This document shows positions 55,103 to 64,000 of a stretch of 64,000 nucleotides of DNA, piece by piece. The stretch is from Pseudoalteromonas sp. S2755. Its GTDB lineage: Bacteria > Pseudomonadota > Gammaproteobacteria > Enterobacterales > Alteromonadaceae. Below the pieces are notes generated by a model. That model saw only the letters and a list, made by a program, of their open reading frames with translations. It was not told where the DNA came from and searched no databases. Positions within the stretch are counted from its first letter, which is position 1. Each line of letters starts with the position of its first letter. A program made the position numbers and the translations under genes. The DNA is taken from the NCBI RefSeq assembly GCF_005886535.1, contig NZ_PNDS01000028.1:1-64000 (forward strand). Direction: 5' to 3'.

Positions 55103-56254
55103 ATGGCTAAACATTTATTTACTTCTGAATCTGTTTCTGAGGGCCATCCAGATAAAATCGCCGATCAGATCTCTGATGCGGTTCTAGATGCCATCCTTGA
55201 GCAAGATCCAAAAGCACGTGTTGCGTGTGAAACTTACGTTAAAACCGGTATGGTTATGGTTGGTGGTGAAATCACGACTAGCGCTTGGGTTGATATCGAG
55301 GAGTTAACTCGTAAGACCGTGCGTGAAATTGGTTACACGCATTCTGACATGGGCTTTGACGCTGATTCATGTGCAATCCTGAATACCATTGGTAAGCAAT
55401 CACCTGATATCAACCAAGGTGTTGACCGTACCCGTCCCGAAGAGCAAGGTGCTGGTGACCAAGGTCTAATGTTTGGTTACGCGTGTAACGAAACCGACGT
55501 ACTGATGCCTGCTCCAATCACATACTCACACCGTTTAGTTCAGCGTCAAGCGCAAGTTCGTAAAGACGGCACACTACCTTGGTTACGTCCAGACGCTAAG
55601 TCTCAGGTAACCTTCGCATACGAAAACGGTAAAGCTGTAGGTATCGATGCAGTTGTATTATCTACACAACACTGTGATTCTGTATCACAAGCTGACCTTG
55701 TAGAAGCCGTGATGGAAACTATTATCAAGCCTACATTACCTGCAGAGCTTATCACTGAAGCAACTAAGTTCTTCATCAACCCAACTGGCCGTTTCGTTAT
55801 CGGTGGCCCTATGGGTGACTGTGGTCTAACTGGTCGTAAAATCATCGTAGATACATACGGCGGTATGGCACGTCACGGTGGTGGTGCATTCTCTGGTAAA
55901 GATCCATCAAAAGTTGACCGTTCTGCTGCTTACGCAGCGCGTTACGTTGCGAAGAACATTGTTGCCGCTGGCCTTGCTGACAAGTGTGAGATCCAAGTGT
56001 CTTACGCAATCGGTGTTGCTGAGCCAACCTCTATCAGCGTAGAAACTTTCGGTACAGCTAAGCTTGATGAGTCGCGTTTAATCGAACTTATCCGCGCGCA
56101 CTTCGACTTACGTCCTTACGGTCTAATCACTATGCTAGACCTTGAGCGTCCAATTTATCAGCCTACTGCTGCTTACGGCCACTTTGGTCGTGAAGAGTTC
56201 CCTTGGGAAGCAACAGATAAAGCTGACGCACTGCGTGCAGCAGCAGGCCTATAA
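55103..56254 (+). CDS. metK: S-adenosylmethionine synthase
   Basis: MetK makes SAM from methionine and ATP. The 383-aa product begins [20 protein letters not shown], has [12 protein letters not shown] and [20 protein letters not shown], and ends at normal length. Start ATG 55103 is chosen since homologues begin at this Met; an in-frame GTG at 55088 would add five residues. The terminator follows directly. Confidence 0.97.
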   Translation: MAKHLFTSESVSEGHPDKIADQISDAVLDAILEQDPKARVACETYVKTGMVMVGGEITTSAWVDIEELTRKTVREIGYTHSDMGFDADSCAILNTIGKQSPDINQGVDRTRPEEQGAGDQGLMFGYACNETDVLMPAPITYSHRLVQRQAQVRKDGTLPWLRPDAKSQVTFAYENGKAVGIDAVVLSTQHCDSVSQADLVEAVMETIIKPTLPAELITEATKFFINPTGRFVIGGPMGDCGLTGRKIIVDTYGGMARHGGGAFSGKDPSKVDRSAAYAARYVAKNIVAAGLADKCEIQVSYAIGVAEPTSISVETFGTAKLDESRLIELIRAHFDLRPYGLITMLDLERPIYQPTAAYGHFGREEFPWEATDKADALRAAAGL

Positions 56255-56273
56255 TCCCCTGCTGCAAAAAGTA

Positions 56274-56298
56274 AAAAAGGCGCCTAGTGCGCCTTTTT
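56274..56298 (+). terminator. rho-independent terminator after metK
   Basis: AAAAAGGCGC and GCGCCTTTTT form a 10-bp stem around CTAGT, 19 nt after the stop; A and T runs make it usable from both strands, and the HDOD gene converges on it. Confidence 0.9.
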
Positions 56299-56317
56299 AA
56301 TGCCTACGGTTAATCCT

Positions 56318-57163
56318 TTACCCGATAAATACTTCGTCGACATCATCTTTCAAGTTTTGATACTCATCTTCATGCAAATTAAGCTCAATCATCACCTTGT
56401 CTTTGAATAGATACCAATCTGCTGCGCTTCTAAAGTGTTTTGCTTCAAAACAAAGGTTTTCAGCCAGTTTAAGTGCCGCAAAGGTTTGCATGTGTTGCGC
56501 ATTTTTTTGCTCTTCAAGATAGCTAACGTCATGGTGGCGCAAAATCATCTGACATATTTCTTTGGGTAAGTGCCAAGACGTCGCAAGAAAGTAACCTATC
56601 ACAGTATGAGGCACCGGATATTTTTGCTGCTCGTAGTAAATCAGTGTTTGCTCAGGGCGCTCTATAGACTGTTTTATTACCTCTGCATAGTCAGGATATT
56701 TTACAGCCATTGCAGGGATCCCTGCATCGTGAAACAGTCCGAGCAGCTGTAAGTTCTCCATGGGTAATGATGCTTTTAAATGATGCCCCACCACCATTGC
56801 TGCTTTTGAAATATCCGCGGCGTTATCCCAAAACTGCTGCAGTGAAATACAACATTTTGATTGCTCAAACGCGTTTTTAAGCAAATACCCTGTCACTAGC
56901 TGCGTAATACAGCTAACGCCTAAAAACATCACAGCTTGTTTTATATCTGTGATTGTACGGGCAAGACCATAAGCTGGCGAATTAATTACCTTTAATACCG
57001 CAGCTGACGCACCAACATCTGCCGCAATAATATTCGCCACGGTAAATAACTCAGGCTCAGGTTGTGATAATTCATTTTGTAAAGCTTGTAATATTTCAGG
57101 CTTAGCAGGTAAGTTAAACCCACCGCGCAAATCATTCAGCACTTTATCGTCAATATTGATCAT
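56318..57163 (-). CDS. HDOD domain protein
   Basis: This 281-aa protein consists of an HDOD domain, a helical module related to HD phosphohydrolases but lacking catalytic activity: LPAKPEILQALQNELSQPEP, ISKAAMVVGHHL, LLGLFHDAGIPAMAVKYPDY, MILRHHDVSYL. Such proteins act in signalling, often with c-di-GMP or chemotaxis. There is no fused output domain. It is a single-gene unit. Confidence 0.88.
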   Translation of the reverse strand: MINIDDKVLNDLRGGFNLPAKPEILQALQNELSQPEPELFTVANIIAADVGASAAVLKVINSPAYGLARTITDIKQAVMFLGVSCITQLVTGYLLKNAFEQSKCCISLQQFWDNAADISKAAMVVGHHLKASLPMENLQLLGLFHDAGIPAMAVKYPDYAEVIKQSIERPEQTLIYYEQQKYPVPHTVIGYFLATSWHLPKEICQMILRHHDVSYLEEQKNAQHMQTFAALKLAENLCFEAKHFRSAADWYLFKDKVMIELNLHEDEYQNLKDDVDEVFIG

Positions 57164-57242
57164 TGGGCTACCTCAGGAAGTGATACATCAAAGTTTAGTT
57201 CATCGCCTGATATTTGCTGTATTGATTATAATGAGGTGATAC

Positions 57243-57267
57243 AAAAAAGCGGGGTAAAACCCCGCTT
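57243..57267 (-). terminator. rho-independent terminator after ygiF
   Basis: On the minus strand AAGCGGGG-TTTTA-CCCCGCTT is followed by TTTT. It begins 7 nt after the stop of the CYTH-CHAD gene. Confidence 0.9.
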
Positions 57268-57274
57268 AATCTGG

Positions 57275-58795
57275 TTAGAACCAATACGGTTCGCTATACA
57301 TGGAAGATTGTCTACTTTGCTCCATAGCACTTATCAAAAAGTCAGATTTTTGCTTGAGCCATGCCTGCACTTCTTGAAGCTCGTCTGTATTTTGGCTTTG
57401 GCAGAGCTGATATAAATACGCCAGTGTTTCTAGCTCATAAATACCATACACTATATCAATCCAAGGCGTTCTAAACGCTTTGCGCGCTTCTTTATCGTAA
57501 AGCTTGCCCAGACAGTTACCGCTTAGTAGCGTGTTTTCTAGCTTTATTCTCACATGTAAATAATCTCTTTCAGAAAGCGATTTACCCTGTGGAAGCAAGT
57601 TTTTCAGCTCTTGCCAGTCTTTATCAAATAATTGGCTTGCGATTTCTGTGACAGGTAGCTCTGCTGCACTTAGTGCTTTTTGATCCCAGTTTTTACGCCA
57701 TGCCCTATCAACAAGCCAGCGAGTAAGTGAGAGAATCAAACGGTTGTAGCGGGTACAATGAAATAAATCTTCAATGTCTGTCGGTGTCGGCTGAACATCT
57801 TGCAAATCGGTAATGACCTGCGCCAATTCAGGAAACTGATTAAGTTTCTTATGATAAGCATGGCGCTTTGAAGTGTAGGTTTTTAAGTGAATTGCATTTT
57901 CGACCCAAGCAAGTTCTGACAACAACCATTTTAACTCGTTCCGAATACTCTCAGTCGAACTTTTATCAACGATGTCATCGAACAGCCAAAACGCGTGACG
58001 AATAAGCGAAACCCCATCGATAACGCGCTTTAACGTCTTGAGGCTTGGTTTATTAAAATAACATTGCTCGTGCTTCTGGACGAACTGAATACCGTAACTG
58101 ACTGTCGCAATTAACGCTTGCTCTTGCGTTACCTGAGATTTAAGCGGCACAAACCCTATAAACTTATTTGGTTTTAGAGGCTTATCATCGGCAATTCGAT
58201 ATCCTCTGGCGGCCTTTGAGTATAGCCCCAAACGCATACCAGCTTGTTTAATTAGATGGTCGGCTAATAAGAAAAGATCTTCTTTGTTTCCCTCAATCAG
58301 CTCTATTTCAAGCTCATTGATTGGCTCCATCTTCCCTTGAGCTGCTATTTCCCCTTTATCCAACACGACTTCAATTTTGGTTCCTGAATCTGTTTCGATT
58401 AACCAAGTACGACGAATGAAATTCGTACTGAAGATCGGGAATATGTTTTCTGCAATAGGCTCAAGTTGCATGCCGTGAGGCCAAATATTTGCGTCAAACG
58501 CTAACAGATCAGGACGTCCTGACTGAATAGGTAAATTGTACTCAGGTCGTTGGTGTAACCCTCCTACAACTTCTCCCGCAAGCTTAATCGTTTGCTCACA
58601 TTCATCATTGCAACAACGTGTTCTTAGGCCAATATCTAGCGCACGCAATTCACGATTTGGCGTGTCAAAGTAGGCGTTAGTTAAGTTTTTAGCAGGCTTG
58701 TTAGTGACCGTTTTTGCAAACTGTGTGATGAGTGCAGGGATCAGCGGAACTTCATTATCTGAAACCAAAAATTTCAGTTCTATTTCAGTGTCCAT
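57275..58795 (-). CDS. ygiF: CYTH-CHAD inorganic triphosphatase YgiF
   Basis: This 506-aa protein has an N-terminal CYTH domain (1-200) with the ExExK signature EIELKF (Glu4, Glu6, Lys8), a basic/acidic beta-tunnel series (FIRRTWLIETDSG, KIEVVLDKGEI, NELEIELIEG), and a C-terminal CHAD domain from about 215 (helical, histidine/arginine rich, HAFWLFDDIVDKS). It hydrolyses tripolyphosphate; CHAD binds polyphosphate. It is divergent from ygiM, as in E. coli where the genes are neighbours. Confidence 0.92.
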   Translation of the reverse strand: MDTEIELKFLVSDNEVPLIPALITQFAKTVTNKPAKNLTNAYFDTPNRELRALDIGLRTRCCNDECEQTIKLAGEVVGGLHQRPEYNLPIQSGRPDLLAFDANIWPHGMQLEPIAENIFPIFSTNFIRRTWLIETDSGTKIEVVLDKGEIAAQGKMEPINELEIELIEGNKEDLFLLADHLIKQAGMRLGLYSKAARGYRIADDKPLKPNKFIGFVPLKSQVTQEQALIATVSYGIQFVQKHEQCYFNKPSLKTLKRVIDGVSLIRHAFWLFDDIVDKSSTESIRNELKWLLSELAWVENAIHLKTYTSKRHAYHKKLNQFPELAQVITDLQDVQPTPTDIEDLFHCTRYNRLILSLTRWLVDRAWRKNWDQKALSAAELPVTEIASQLFDKDWQELKNLLPQGKSLSERDYLHVRIKLENTLLSGNCLGKLYDKEARKAFRTPWIDIVYGIYELETLAYLYQLCQSQNTDELQEVQAWLKQKSDFLISAMEQSRQSSMYSEPYWF

Positions 58796-59093
58796 TAGGG
58801 CAGTGTTTTACCTATTTGTCTAAGGGAGGATCAAAATATACAAAGGAGGCTAAGTTTGCAATCTTTTTATCCGATGAGAAGTGCACCAAATATGCGCTAA
58901 ATCAATAGATAGCCTGGCTAATTTCGTTGAACGTCAGCAGATTAATAACACCGTATCATTGCGTTAAATGCTGCAATTTTCATTATGTAATCAATTATTT
59001 CGCGTCATTCAAAATAAACAAAGCCTTGCTATTAGGCCGCGAAATCCCTACTATTTTGTAAACTTTACGACCCAAAGAATAAAAGGCCAACGC

Positions 59094-59705
59094 ATGTTCA
59101 ACTTTAAGCAATTTATCATTGCGAGCCTGCTCTTCACCAGCTTTGTAAGCTTTGCTGAAGAGCCAGACGAAAATAGCGCAGTAAACGCGACAACACCAAA
59201 CGGCTATATTAGTGACAATCTTTTTATTTTCATGCACACAGGTCCAAGTAAAAATTATCGAATTTTAGGTTCTGTTGATGCTGGTACGCCAATCACTATT
59301 TTGAGTGGCGCTAATGACGAGTTTGTCCAAATAAAAGATGATAAAGCAAGAGAAGGTTGGGTAGAAAGTAAGTTTGTCACCACAGAACCGGGTTTAAAGC
59401 AACAATTAGAGGCGGTTAACCAAACCTTGGTAGAAACTCAAGAGGCACTGAACGATGCCCAGCAGCAGCTTCCAATGCTGCAGCAAAACAATACCAATTT
59501 ACTAGCTGAAAATGCTTCACTTCAAGACACTATTTCAGGGCTTGAAAAGCAGCTACAAGATGAACGTTTAGCACAGCAGCAAAAAGTCCAAAAAGAACAA
59601 CACCAGTTGCTCACTTACGGTGGCATCATTGGGATCAGTGGCATTATTATCGGTGTGATCCTGACGCTATTTTTATCTCGTAGAAAGCGTTACGACGGCT
59701 GGTAA
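59094..59705 (+). CDS. ygiM: YgiM-like SH3-domain membrane protein
   Basis: This 203-aa protein has a signal peptide (SLLFTSFVSFA), a bacterial SH3 domain (about 38-98; YISDNLFIFMHTGPSKNYRI), a coiled coil (about 100-165) and a C-terminal membrane helix followed by SRRKRYDGW, the YgiM-family ending. Start ATG 59094 has AAGG 8 nt upstream; the frame from 58968 is too long and has no signal. It is probably periplasmic, anchored at its C terminus. Function unknown. Confidence 0.9.
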   Translation: MFNFKQFIIASLLFTSFVSFAEEPDENSAVNATTPNGYISDNLFIFMHTGPSKNYRILGSVDAGTPITILSGANDEFVQIKDDKAREGWVESKFVTTEPGLKQQLEAVNQTLVETQEALNDAQQQLPMLQQNNTNLLAENASLQDTISGLEKQLQDERLAQQQKVQKEQHQLLTYGGIIGISGIIIGVILTLFLSRRKRYDGW

Positions 59706-59854
59706 CTGGTTATAACACCTATTGAGGTTAAATAACTTCGTCACTGACAGTACATCTAACTTTCTTGTCAAAATTGATGGGGTGAATTGCTCAATTCGCC
59801 CCACTCTAAATACAGTTCTAAAAATAACCTTTCTCTACTTCGAATATCAGCGTA

Positions 59855-60517
59855 TTAAAAAGCCCAACCAAGTAACATGGATATATCGTGCAAATTATGC
59901 TCATATTGAACTACGCCTGTGTTGTCATATTCTTTTGATTCTTTAATATTCAAAAGAGAGTATTCCAAACCAACATAGAGATTATCTGTTAGTCGATACT
60001 CAACACCTATCGAGGTATAAATATCATTACCGCTATCACCTGAACTACTGCTGCCTGTAGGAACCAACTGTGCAGGGATCACATCTTTGTATTGCCAATG
60101 TGCCATTCCAACTCTTATATTTGCATTAATATTGGTAGACACCTCAATCCTTCCCTTAATTCCCAACCTCAGAGATTCGGTATCAATAGGAAATCTGGCT
60201 CTATATGAGTAGTCATATGGGTTTTGATAGATTCCAGAGTGTGTGTTAGAAACGTGAACGGGGTATTCAGCTAGTGACTCTCCATGAAAATGCTGTGCGA
60301 TTTCAAGTGCTAAACGATCTGTAAGCCCAACACCGAGCCTCAGCCCCCATGAATCAGAATTAGCGGATGACGCACGCTTATATCCTAAATCAGACTCTTG
60401 CTCGGCATAAAATTCATTATTGGCTTTACCAAAAAGTACTTCTGAAAATATGGCAATATCAGCCTTCGCGTACATAGGCAACGATAGTACTGCCAGTCCA
60501 AATAACTGTTTTTTCAT
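59855..60517 (-). CDS. outer-membrane beta-barrel protein
   Basis: This 220-aa protein has a signal peptide (LFGLAVLSLPMYAKA) and alternating strands such as WGLRLGVGLTDRLALEIAQ, IYTSIGVEYRLTDNLYVGLE and a final MLLGWAF with terminal Phe. It looks like an eight-stranded OmpA/OmpW-type barrel. A Ser-rich loop (GSSSSGDSG) lies near 155. Start ATG 60517 is preferred over GTG 60523. The ligand or role is not known. It is flanked by a 149-nt gap after ygiM. Confidence 0.75.
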   Translation of the reverse strand: MKKQLFGLAVLSLPMYAKADIAIFSEVLFGKANNEFYAEQESDLGYKRASSANSDSWGLRLGVGLTDRLALEIAQHFHGESLAEYPVHVSNTHSGIYQNPYDYSYRARFPIDTESLRLGIKGRIEVSTNINANIRVGMAHWQYKDVIPAQLVPTGSSSSGDSGNDIYTSIGVEYRLTDNLYVGLEYSLLNIKESKEYDNTGVVQYEHNLHDISMLLGWAF

Positions 60518-60678
60518 TATCACATCGGTGTTTAAAGATTAAAAAGGAAGCAATATTTAGTTTGAAATATTGAAGTGAAAAGCGGGCGGAAGTATACACT
60601 GAATATAAAAAATTTAAATAAGGTGTATGATTGAAAGCTTGGCAATACTTTCTAATTTAAAAAGTTAAAGAATAAATA

Positions 60679-60700
60679 AAGGCCGGAAAAATTCGGCCTT
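60679..60700 (-). terminator. terminator of the alanine symporter gene
   Basis: AAGGCCG and CGGCCTT pair around an A/T loop; on the minus strand TTATTTATT follows. It lies 23 nt after the symporter stop. Confidence 0.75.
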
Positions 60701-60722
60701 CATTTATTCCATCTAAAACGTA

Positions 60723-62153
60723 TTAGGCTGAACGCTTTGCATTAATTTCACCCCAAATGCCAGACTCAGTAACTCCTTGCACTTTGACCTTATCGACCTC
60801 GAATACAGGCTCTTTCCCTTTTGCTCTTTGCTGATGATAATCAGCTGTCACCGCCAAGATAGTCGGTGTAAGACGCACGATGGCAGTAACGTTCACCACC
60901 GTCATTAAACCCAATGCGATGTCGGCAAGATCCCATACCTGTTTTAGCGTTGCCGAAGCGCCCCACAACATCATAGATAAGTAGCATGCGGTGTAAATTG
61001 AACGGCCAACTTTATTATCCAGATGGAATAAGTGTAAGTTACTTTCAGCATAAGCGTAATTAGCCACTACAGAGGTGAAAGCAAACAAAGTGATCGCCGC
61101 CGCGACAAAGTACACGCCCCCAGTTGCTAAATGCGCGGTCATCGCAGATTGTGTCAGCCTTATGCCTTCCATCTCTCTGCCAATATCTATGTCTGCCAAT
61201 AAAATGATCACGGCCGTACAACTACACAACACTATGGTATCAAAGAATACGCCTAGCATTTGAATATAACCTTGGGTCACGGGGTGATTGGGAATTGGCG
61301 ACGCACTTGCCGATGCGTGCGGCACACTACCCGCTCCCGCCTCGTTAGAATAGAGTCCGCGCTGAATACCATTTTTGATAGCTGCGCCAAGTGCGCCAGC
61401 GCCCGCTTCTTGCAAGCCAAAAGCTGAAAGCAAAATATCTTTGATCATGGCTGGGACCTGTGAGTAATTCATCACGGTAATAGTAATAGCCGCAAGGACA
61501 AAGACTAATCCCATTACTGGCACTACCTTTTCAGCAAATCGCGCAATCGCTTTGAAGCCACCAAGAATAATCGAGCCAGCAAGGACTGTGATCACAATAC
61601 CTGAGTAGAAGGTTGGAATATCAAACGCATTATTGAGCGCATCGGTGATGGTATTGGTTTGCATCGCGCTAAAGGTAAATCCATATCCCAAAAACAAGCA
61701 AAAGGCAAAGCATACTGCAAACGCCCGACTTCCCAATCCCATGTGAATATAATAAGCAGGACCACCTCTAAACTCACCTTGGCTATCACGCACTTTATAG
61801 ACTTGCCCAAGTACACTTTCGGCAAAGCCTGTTGCCATCCCCAAAATAGCTATCATCCACATCCAAAATATCGCACCACTGCCACCAAGAGAGATAGCAA
61901 CTGCAACACCTGCAAGATTACCAGTTCCAACTCGAGCTGATAGCCCTGTGCATAAGGCTTGAAATGAACTGATTGTATTGCTATCACCCTGACTGCTGCC
62001 CCGTAACAGGCTAAACATGTGACGAAACTTTACAACTTGTATCCCTCGCAAAAGAATAGTGAACCAAAACCCTGCAAATAGCAGGATATAAATAAGTATC
62101 TGGCCTTCTCCCCATAAAAGCCCATTGATACTCTTAACTGCACTTTCAAACAT
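60723..62153 (-). CDS. sodium:alanine (AGCS family) symporter
   Basis: This 476-aa inner-membrane protein belongs to the alanine-or-glycine:cation symporter family. It has FQALCTGLSARVGTGNLAGVA (the family signature), EFRGGPAYYIHMGLG, and AIKNGIQRGLYSNEAGAGSVPHASA. It imports alanine or glycine with Na+. AGGAATCGCCTATG gives the start. CtlX lies upstream on the same strand, 82 nt away, with a hairpin repeat between them, so linkage to amino-acid catabolism is plausible. Confidence 0.92.
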   Translation of the reverse strand: MFESAVKSINGLLWGEGQILIYILLFAGFWFTILLRGIQVVKFRHMFSLLRGSSQGDSNTISSFQALCTGLSARVGTGNLAGVAVAISLGGSGAIFWMWMIAILGMATGFAESVLGQVYKVRDSQGEFRGGPAYYIHMGLGSRAFAVCFAFCLFLGYGFTFSAMQTNTITDALNNAFDIPTFYSGIVITVLAGSIILGGFKAIARFAEKVVPVMGLVFVLAAITITVMNYSQVPAMIKDILLSAFGLQEAGAGALGAAIKNGIQRGLYSNEAGAGSVPHASASASPIPNHPVTQGYIQMLGVFFDTIVLCSCTAVIILLADIDIGREMEGIRLTQSAMTAHLATGGVYFVAAAITLFAFTSVVANYAYAESNLHLFHLDNKVGRSIYTACYLSMMLWGASATLKQVWDLADIALGLMTVVNVTAIVRLTPTILAVTADYHQQRAKGKEPVFEVDKVKVQGVTESGIWGEINAKRSA

Positions 62154-62188
62154 AGGCGATTCCTGTTTTATTATTATTTGCCGTTTAT

Positions 62189-62229
62189 CTAGGGCCTGTT
62201 GACCTTCTTAAAAGGTAAACAGGCCCTAG
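62189..62229. repeat. MITE-like palindrome, copy 3
   Basis: CTAGGGCCTGTT and AACAGGCCCTAG are perfect 12-nt inverted ends around GACCTTCTTAAAAGGTA, which itself pairs. The outer words match the repeat at 63826 (CCTAGGGTCTGTT). It may also act as terminator for ctlX, whose stop is 7 nt away. Confidence 0.65.
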
Positions 62230-62235
62230 TATTAT

Positions 62236-63147
62236 TTAACGGTTATTTAAATGGACTCCAGCAATCATACAACGCACCGAGCCACCTGCGGCTTCAATTG
62301 TCGGTATATCAATAGCAACTAGCTTAGCTGACTTTTCGATGACAGCAATTTGCTCAGGCAACAACGCCTGATAAGCCGTTGTGGAAAGCGCGAGTATGCG
62401 TCCCATACTGCCTTGCAACTCAATCGCGTTGCCGCAAAAATGTTGGATCTGCTGATAAGATAGCGCAATCAGGGTGTGGCCGCTTTGCGTAAAACGGTTA
62501 ATAAGCTGTGCCCGCTGATATTCTGGCACCATATCTAGGCATATCATGGCGAAATCGGTGGCGACACACATTAAGACATTGGTGTGATAGACAGGCACTT
62601 CATTCTTATCATAGGCATTAAATATTTCTGCCTGTAGTCCCAACTGCTCACAAACCTGATTAACTAACACGGCGTTAGTGCGCTTGGATTCTACCGCATA
62701 GGCCACTTTTGCTTGATGATCGATAACCATAGAGCCGGTGCCTTCAAGGAATATTTCTTCTGCGGTTAGATGACTATAATCATTGATGTTTGTCACCTGA
62801 TAGTGAGCACTCAGAAAATCGATAACATCGCGACGGATCTCCAATCGTCGATTCAAGGCGTACATAGGATAAATCGTTAACTGACCATCGCTATGCGTCG
62901 AAAACCAGTTATTTGGAAAGACCGAGTCTGGCGTGTCTGTGGAGGTATCTTCAAATAAGTGCACTTTCACGCCAGCCAACTCTAATGCTTGCACGGCGTT
63001 ACTGACCTCAACATAGGCTCTGTTGTTAGGATTGTTTTCACTGCAAGCTTGCTGAAACGCGTTATCTTGCATGGTTTGTGGATTCGAAGTGAAATGGTGT
63101 GGGCGGATCATCACCACCGCTCGAGGTGCTTGGAATATCGTTGTCAT
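62236..63147 (-). CDS. ctlX: CtlX-type citrulline/arginine-deiminase-family hydrolase
   Basis: This 303-aa protein belongs to the amidinotransferase/arginine-deiminase superfamily, CtlX branch (citrulline utilisation hydrolase). It has PDSVFPNNWFSTH near 73-85, LEGTGSM at 134-140, the catalytic His188 in PVYHTN and catalytic Cys293 in GGSVRCMIAG at the C terminus. It probably removes ureido or amidino nitrogen from an arginine-like compound. An Lrp/AsnC regulator is divergent from it, 163 nt away, and likely controls it. Confidence 0.88.
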   Translation of the reverse strand: MTTIFQAPRAVVMIRPHHFTSNPQTMQDNAFQQACSENNPNNRAYVEVSNAVQALELAGVKVHLFEDTSTDTPDSVFPNNWFSTHSDGQLTIYPMYALNRRLEIRRDVIDFLSAHYQVTNINDYSHLTAEEIFLEGTGSMVIDHQAKVAYAVESKRTNAVLVNQVCEQLGLQAEIFNAYDKNEVPVYHTNVLMCVATDFAMICLDMVPEYQRAQLINRFTQSGHTLIALSYQQIQHFCGNAIELQGSMGRILALSTTAYQALLPEQIAVIEKSAKLVAIDIPTIEAAGGSVRCMIAGVHLNNR

Positions 63148-63310
63148 ACTGCACTCATCATTTGGGCGTTGTCATACTCAATATCAGTGTAACCACACCA
63201 TAAGACAATTTAAATGCCAAAATCTTATACAATTCGTGCAATTTTCTATCACTTTGCTAAGTTGAATTATACAAATAGACTAATACAACAAAAAACCACA
63301 AAGCCGTACT

Positions 63311-63742
63311 ATGACTCCTTATCTATATGATGCGCTTGATAAAGCCTTGATTGCTGAATTGCGCAAAGATGGCCGAGCAGCCATTTCAACCTTAGCCACG
63401 ACGCTCGATGTGTCGCGTGGCACCGTACAAAACCGTTTAGATAGACTCATTTCCAGTGGTGCAATTCAAGGCTTTACAGTTCGGGTTCATGAACATATCG
63501 AATCCGAGCTGGTGCGCGCTATCATGATGATAGAAGTGATTGGTAAGTCCACTACCCAAGTGATTAATGTGCTGCGGGGGATCCCTGAACTCAGTAAAAT
63601 TCATACCACGAACGGGGCATGGGATTTAATCGCTGAAGTGCAAGCCGCTAACCTCAGTGAATTCGATGGTGTACTGAGGCAAGTTCGAGAGATTGATGGC
63701 ATTTTAAATAGTGAAACCAGTATTTTGCTATCGAGTACGTAA
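63311..63742 (+). CDS. Lrp/AsnC family transcriptional regulator
   Basis: This 143-aa protein has the Lrp/AsnC layout: helix-turn-helix (ISTLATTLDVSRGTVQNRLD, about 21-40) and a C-terminal RAM ligand-binding domain (IMMIEVIGKSTTQVINVL, INGAWDLIAEV-type segment TTNGAWDLIAEVQA). It probably senses an amino acid and regulates the divergent ctlX and perhaps the alanine symporter. The ATG has only a weak SD. Confidence 0.9.
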   Translation: MTPYLYDALDKALIAELRKDGRAAISTLATTLDVSRGTVQNRLDRLISSGAIQGFTVRVHEHIESELVRAIMMIEVIGKSTTQVINVLRGIPELSKIHTTNGAWDLIAEVQAANLSEFDGVLRQVREIDGILNSETSILLSST

Positions 63743-63825
63743 AGCTCGATAGCGTTGTTTATCTAGATCAGGGTGATGAATCGACAGTCCGAAATAAACT
63801 AAATCAGCCATGACACATTTCAACA

Positions 63826-64000
63826 CCTAGGGTCTGTTTATCTTTCAAGTTTGGTTTTGCAGCAGTTTGATTGGTATTTATACAAGGCAGAGCCTGCGTA
63901 GCATAGTGATTCTATGTGAGCCAGGCGAGAACCTAATTTACTGCTAAATTATATTGTCCCCTTCTTCTGGGCTTCGAGCATGTTCAGCTTGTTCTCTGAT
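63826..64000. repeat. MITE-like repeat, copy 4, probably running past the window edge
   Basis: The left end CCTAGGGTCTGTTTATC with TCTTTCAAGTTTGG and TTTTGCAGCAG matches copies 2 and 3. The following AAGGCAGAGCCTGCGTAGC is not in the short copies, so this may be a longer, less deleted version. The right end is not identified within the window. Confidence 0.5.

Noticed and set aside
58968..59093. Long N-terminal extension of YgiM
   Set aside because: ATG 59094 has an SD and starts a clean signal peptide; the extension has neither.

Overview
The window looks like a chromosomal segment of a marine gammaproteobacterium, most likely Pseudoalteromonas. The basis is moderate GC by eye, the lptD-surA-pdxA-ksgA-apaG-apaH block, an amgK-murU pair, NhaD, a PopT/DUF368 protein, a secreted subtilisin, and Alteromonadales-type intergenic repeats. 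The genus is inferred from memory of the families, not from a search.

Layout. 1-530: a tRNA-Phe/tRNA-Thr operon on the minus strand with a clear sigma70 promoter. 530-16400: mostly housekeeping and physiology genes: a serine hydrolase lipoprotein, a hybrid histidine kinase, a POT peptide transporter, tyrosine catabolism (hpd, fahA), an M23 peptidase with a bactofilin, a DUF4442 protein, a Bcr-type MFS pump, a subtilisin and YghU.

16600-20300 is the accessory island and the most interesting part. All genes here point to the minus strand and are separated by four sequences with the architecture of integron attC recombination sites (127, 104, 97 and 59 nt). No integrase gene is present in the window, so this is a small integron cassette array lacking its integrase (CALIN type). 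The cassettes encode a TIR/deoxyribosyltransferase-like protein, a small acidic protein of unknown role, an ApeA-like HEPN protein with an R-x4-H motif, and a decayed GNAT acetyltransferase (truncated, one-base frameshift) abutting a small membrane protein. A promoter-like sequence lies in an apparently non-coding segment upstream of the first site. The content suggests anti-phage defence. This is followed (20340-21430) by a gene-free repeat zone with two copies of a ~220 bp element built from nested hairpins.

21600-43700: a lipoprotein with a TPR-like segment, EfpL, a periplasmic ATP-dependent DNA ligase, a HAD hydrolase, a TonB receptor, SixA, an M16 protease, a GGDEF-EAL protein, PfkA, NhaD, a 2OG-Fe(II) oxygenase, PopT, a DUF3530 protein and the amgK-murU-djlA operon (cell-wall recycling plus co-chaperone).

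43800-50430: the outer-membrane biogenesis operon lptD-surA-pdxA-ksgA-apaG-apaH, divergent from amgK. 50700-63750: a chemoreceptor, transketolase, metK with a MetJ-like operator, an HDOD protein, the divergent ygiF/ygiM pair, an outer-membrane barrel protein, a Na+/alanine symporter, CtlX and a divergent Lrp/AsnC regulator. Four copies or remnants of a short MITE-like repeat are scattered through the window. Many starts were moved from the longest possible frame to an internal start with a better ribosome binding site; these choices are noted per gene.
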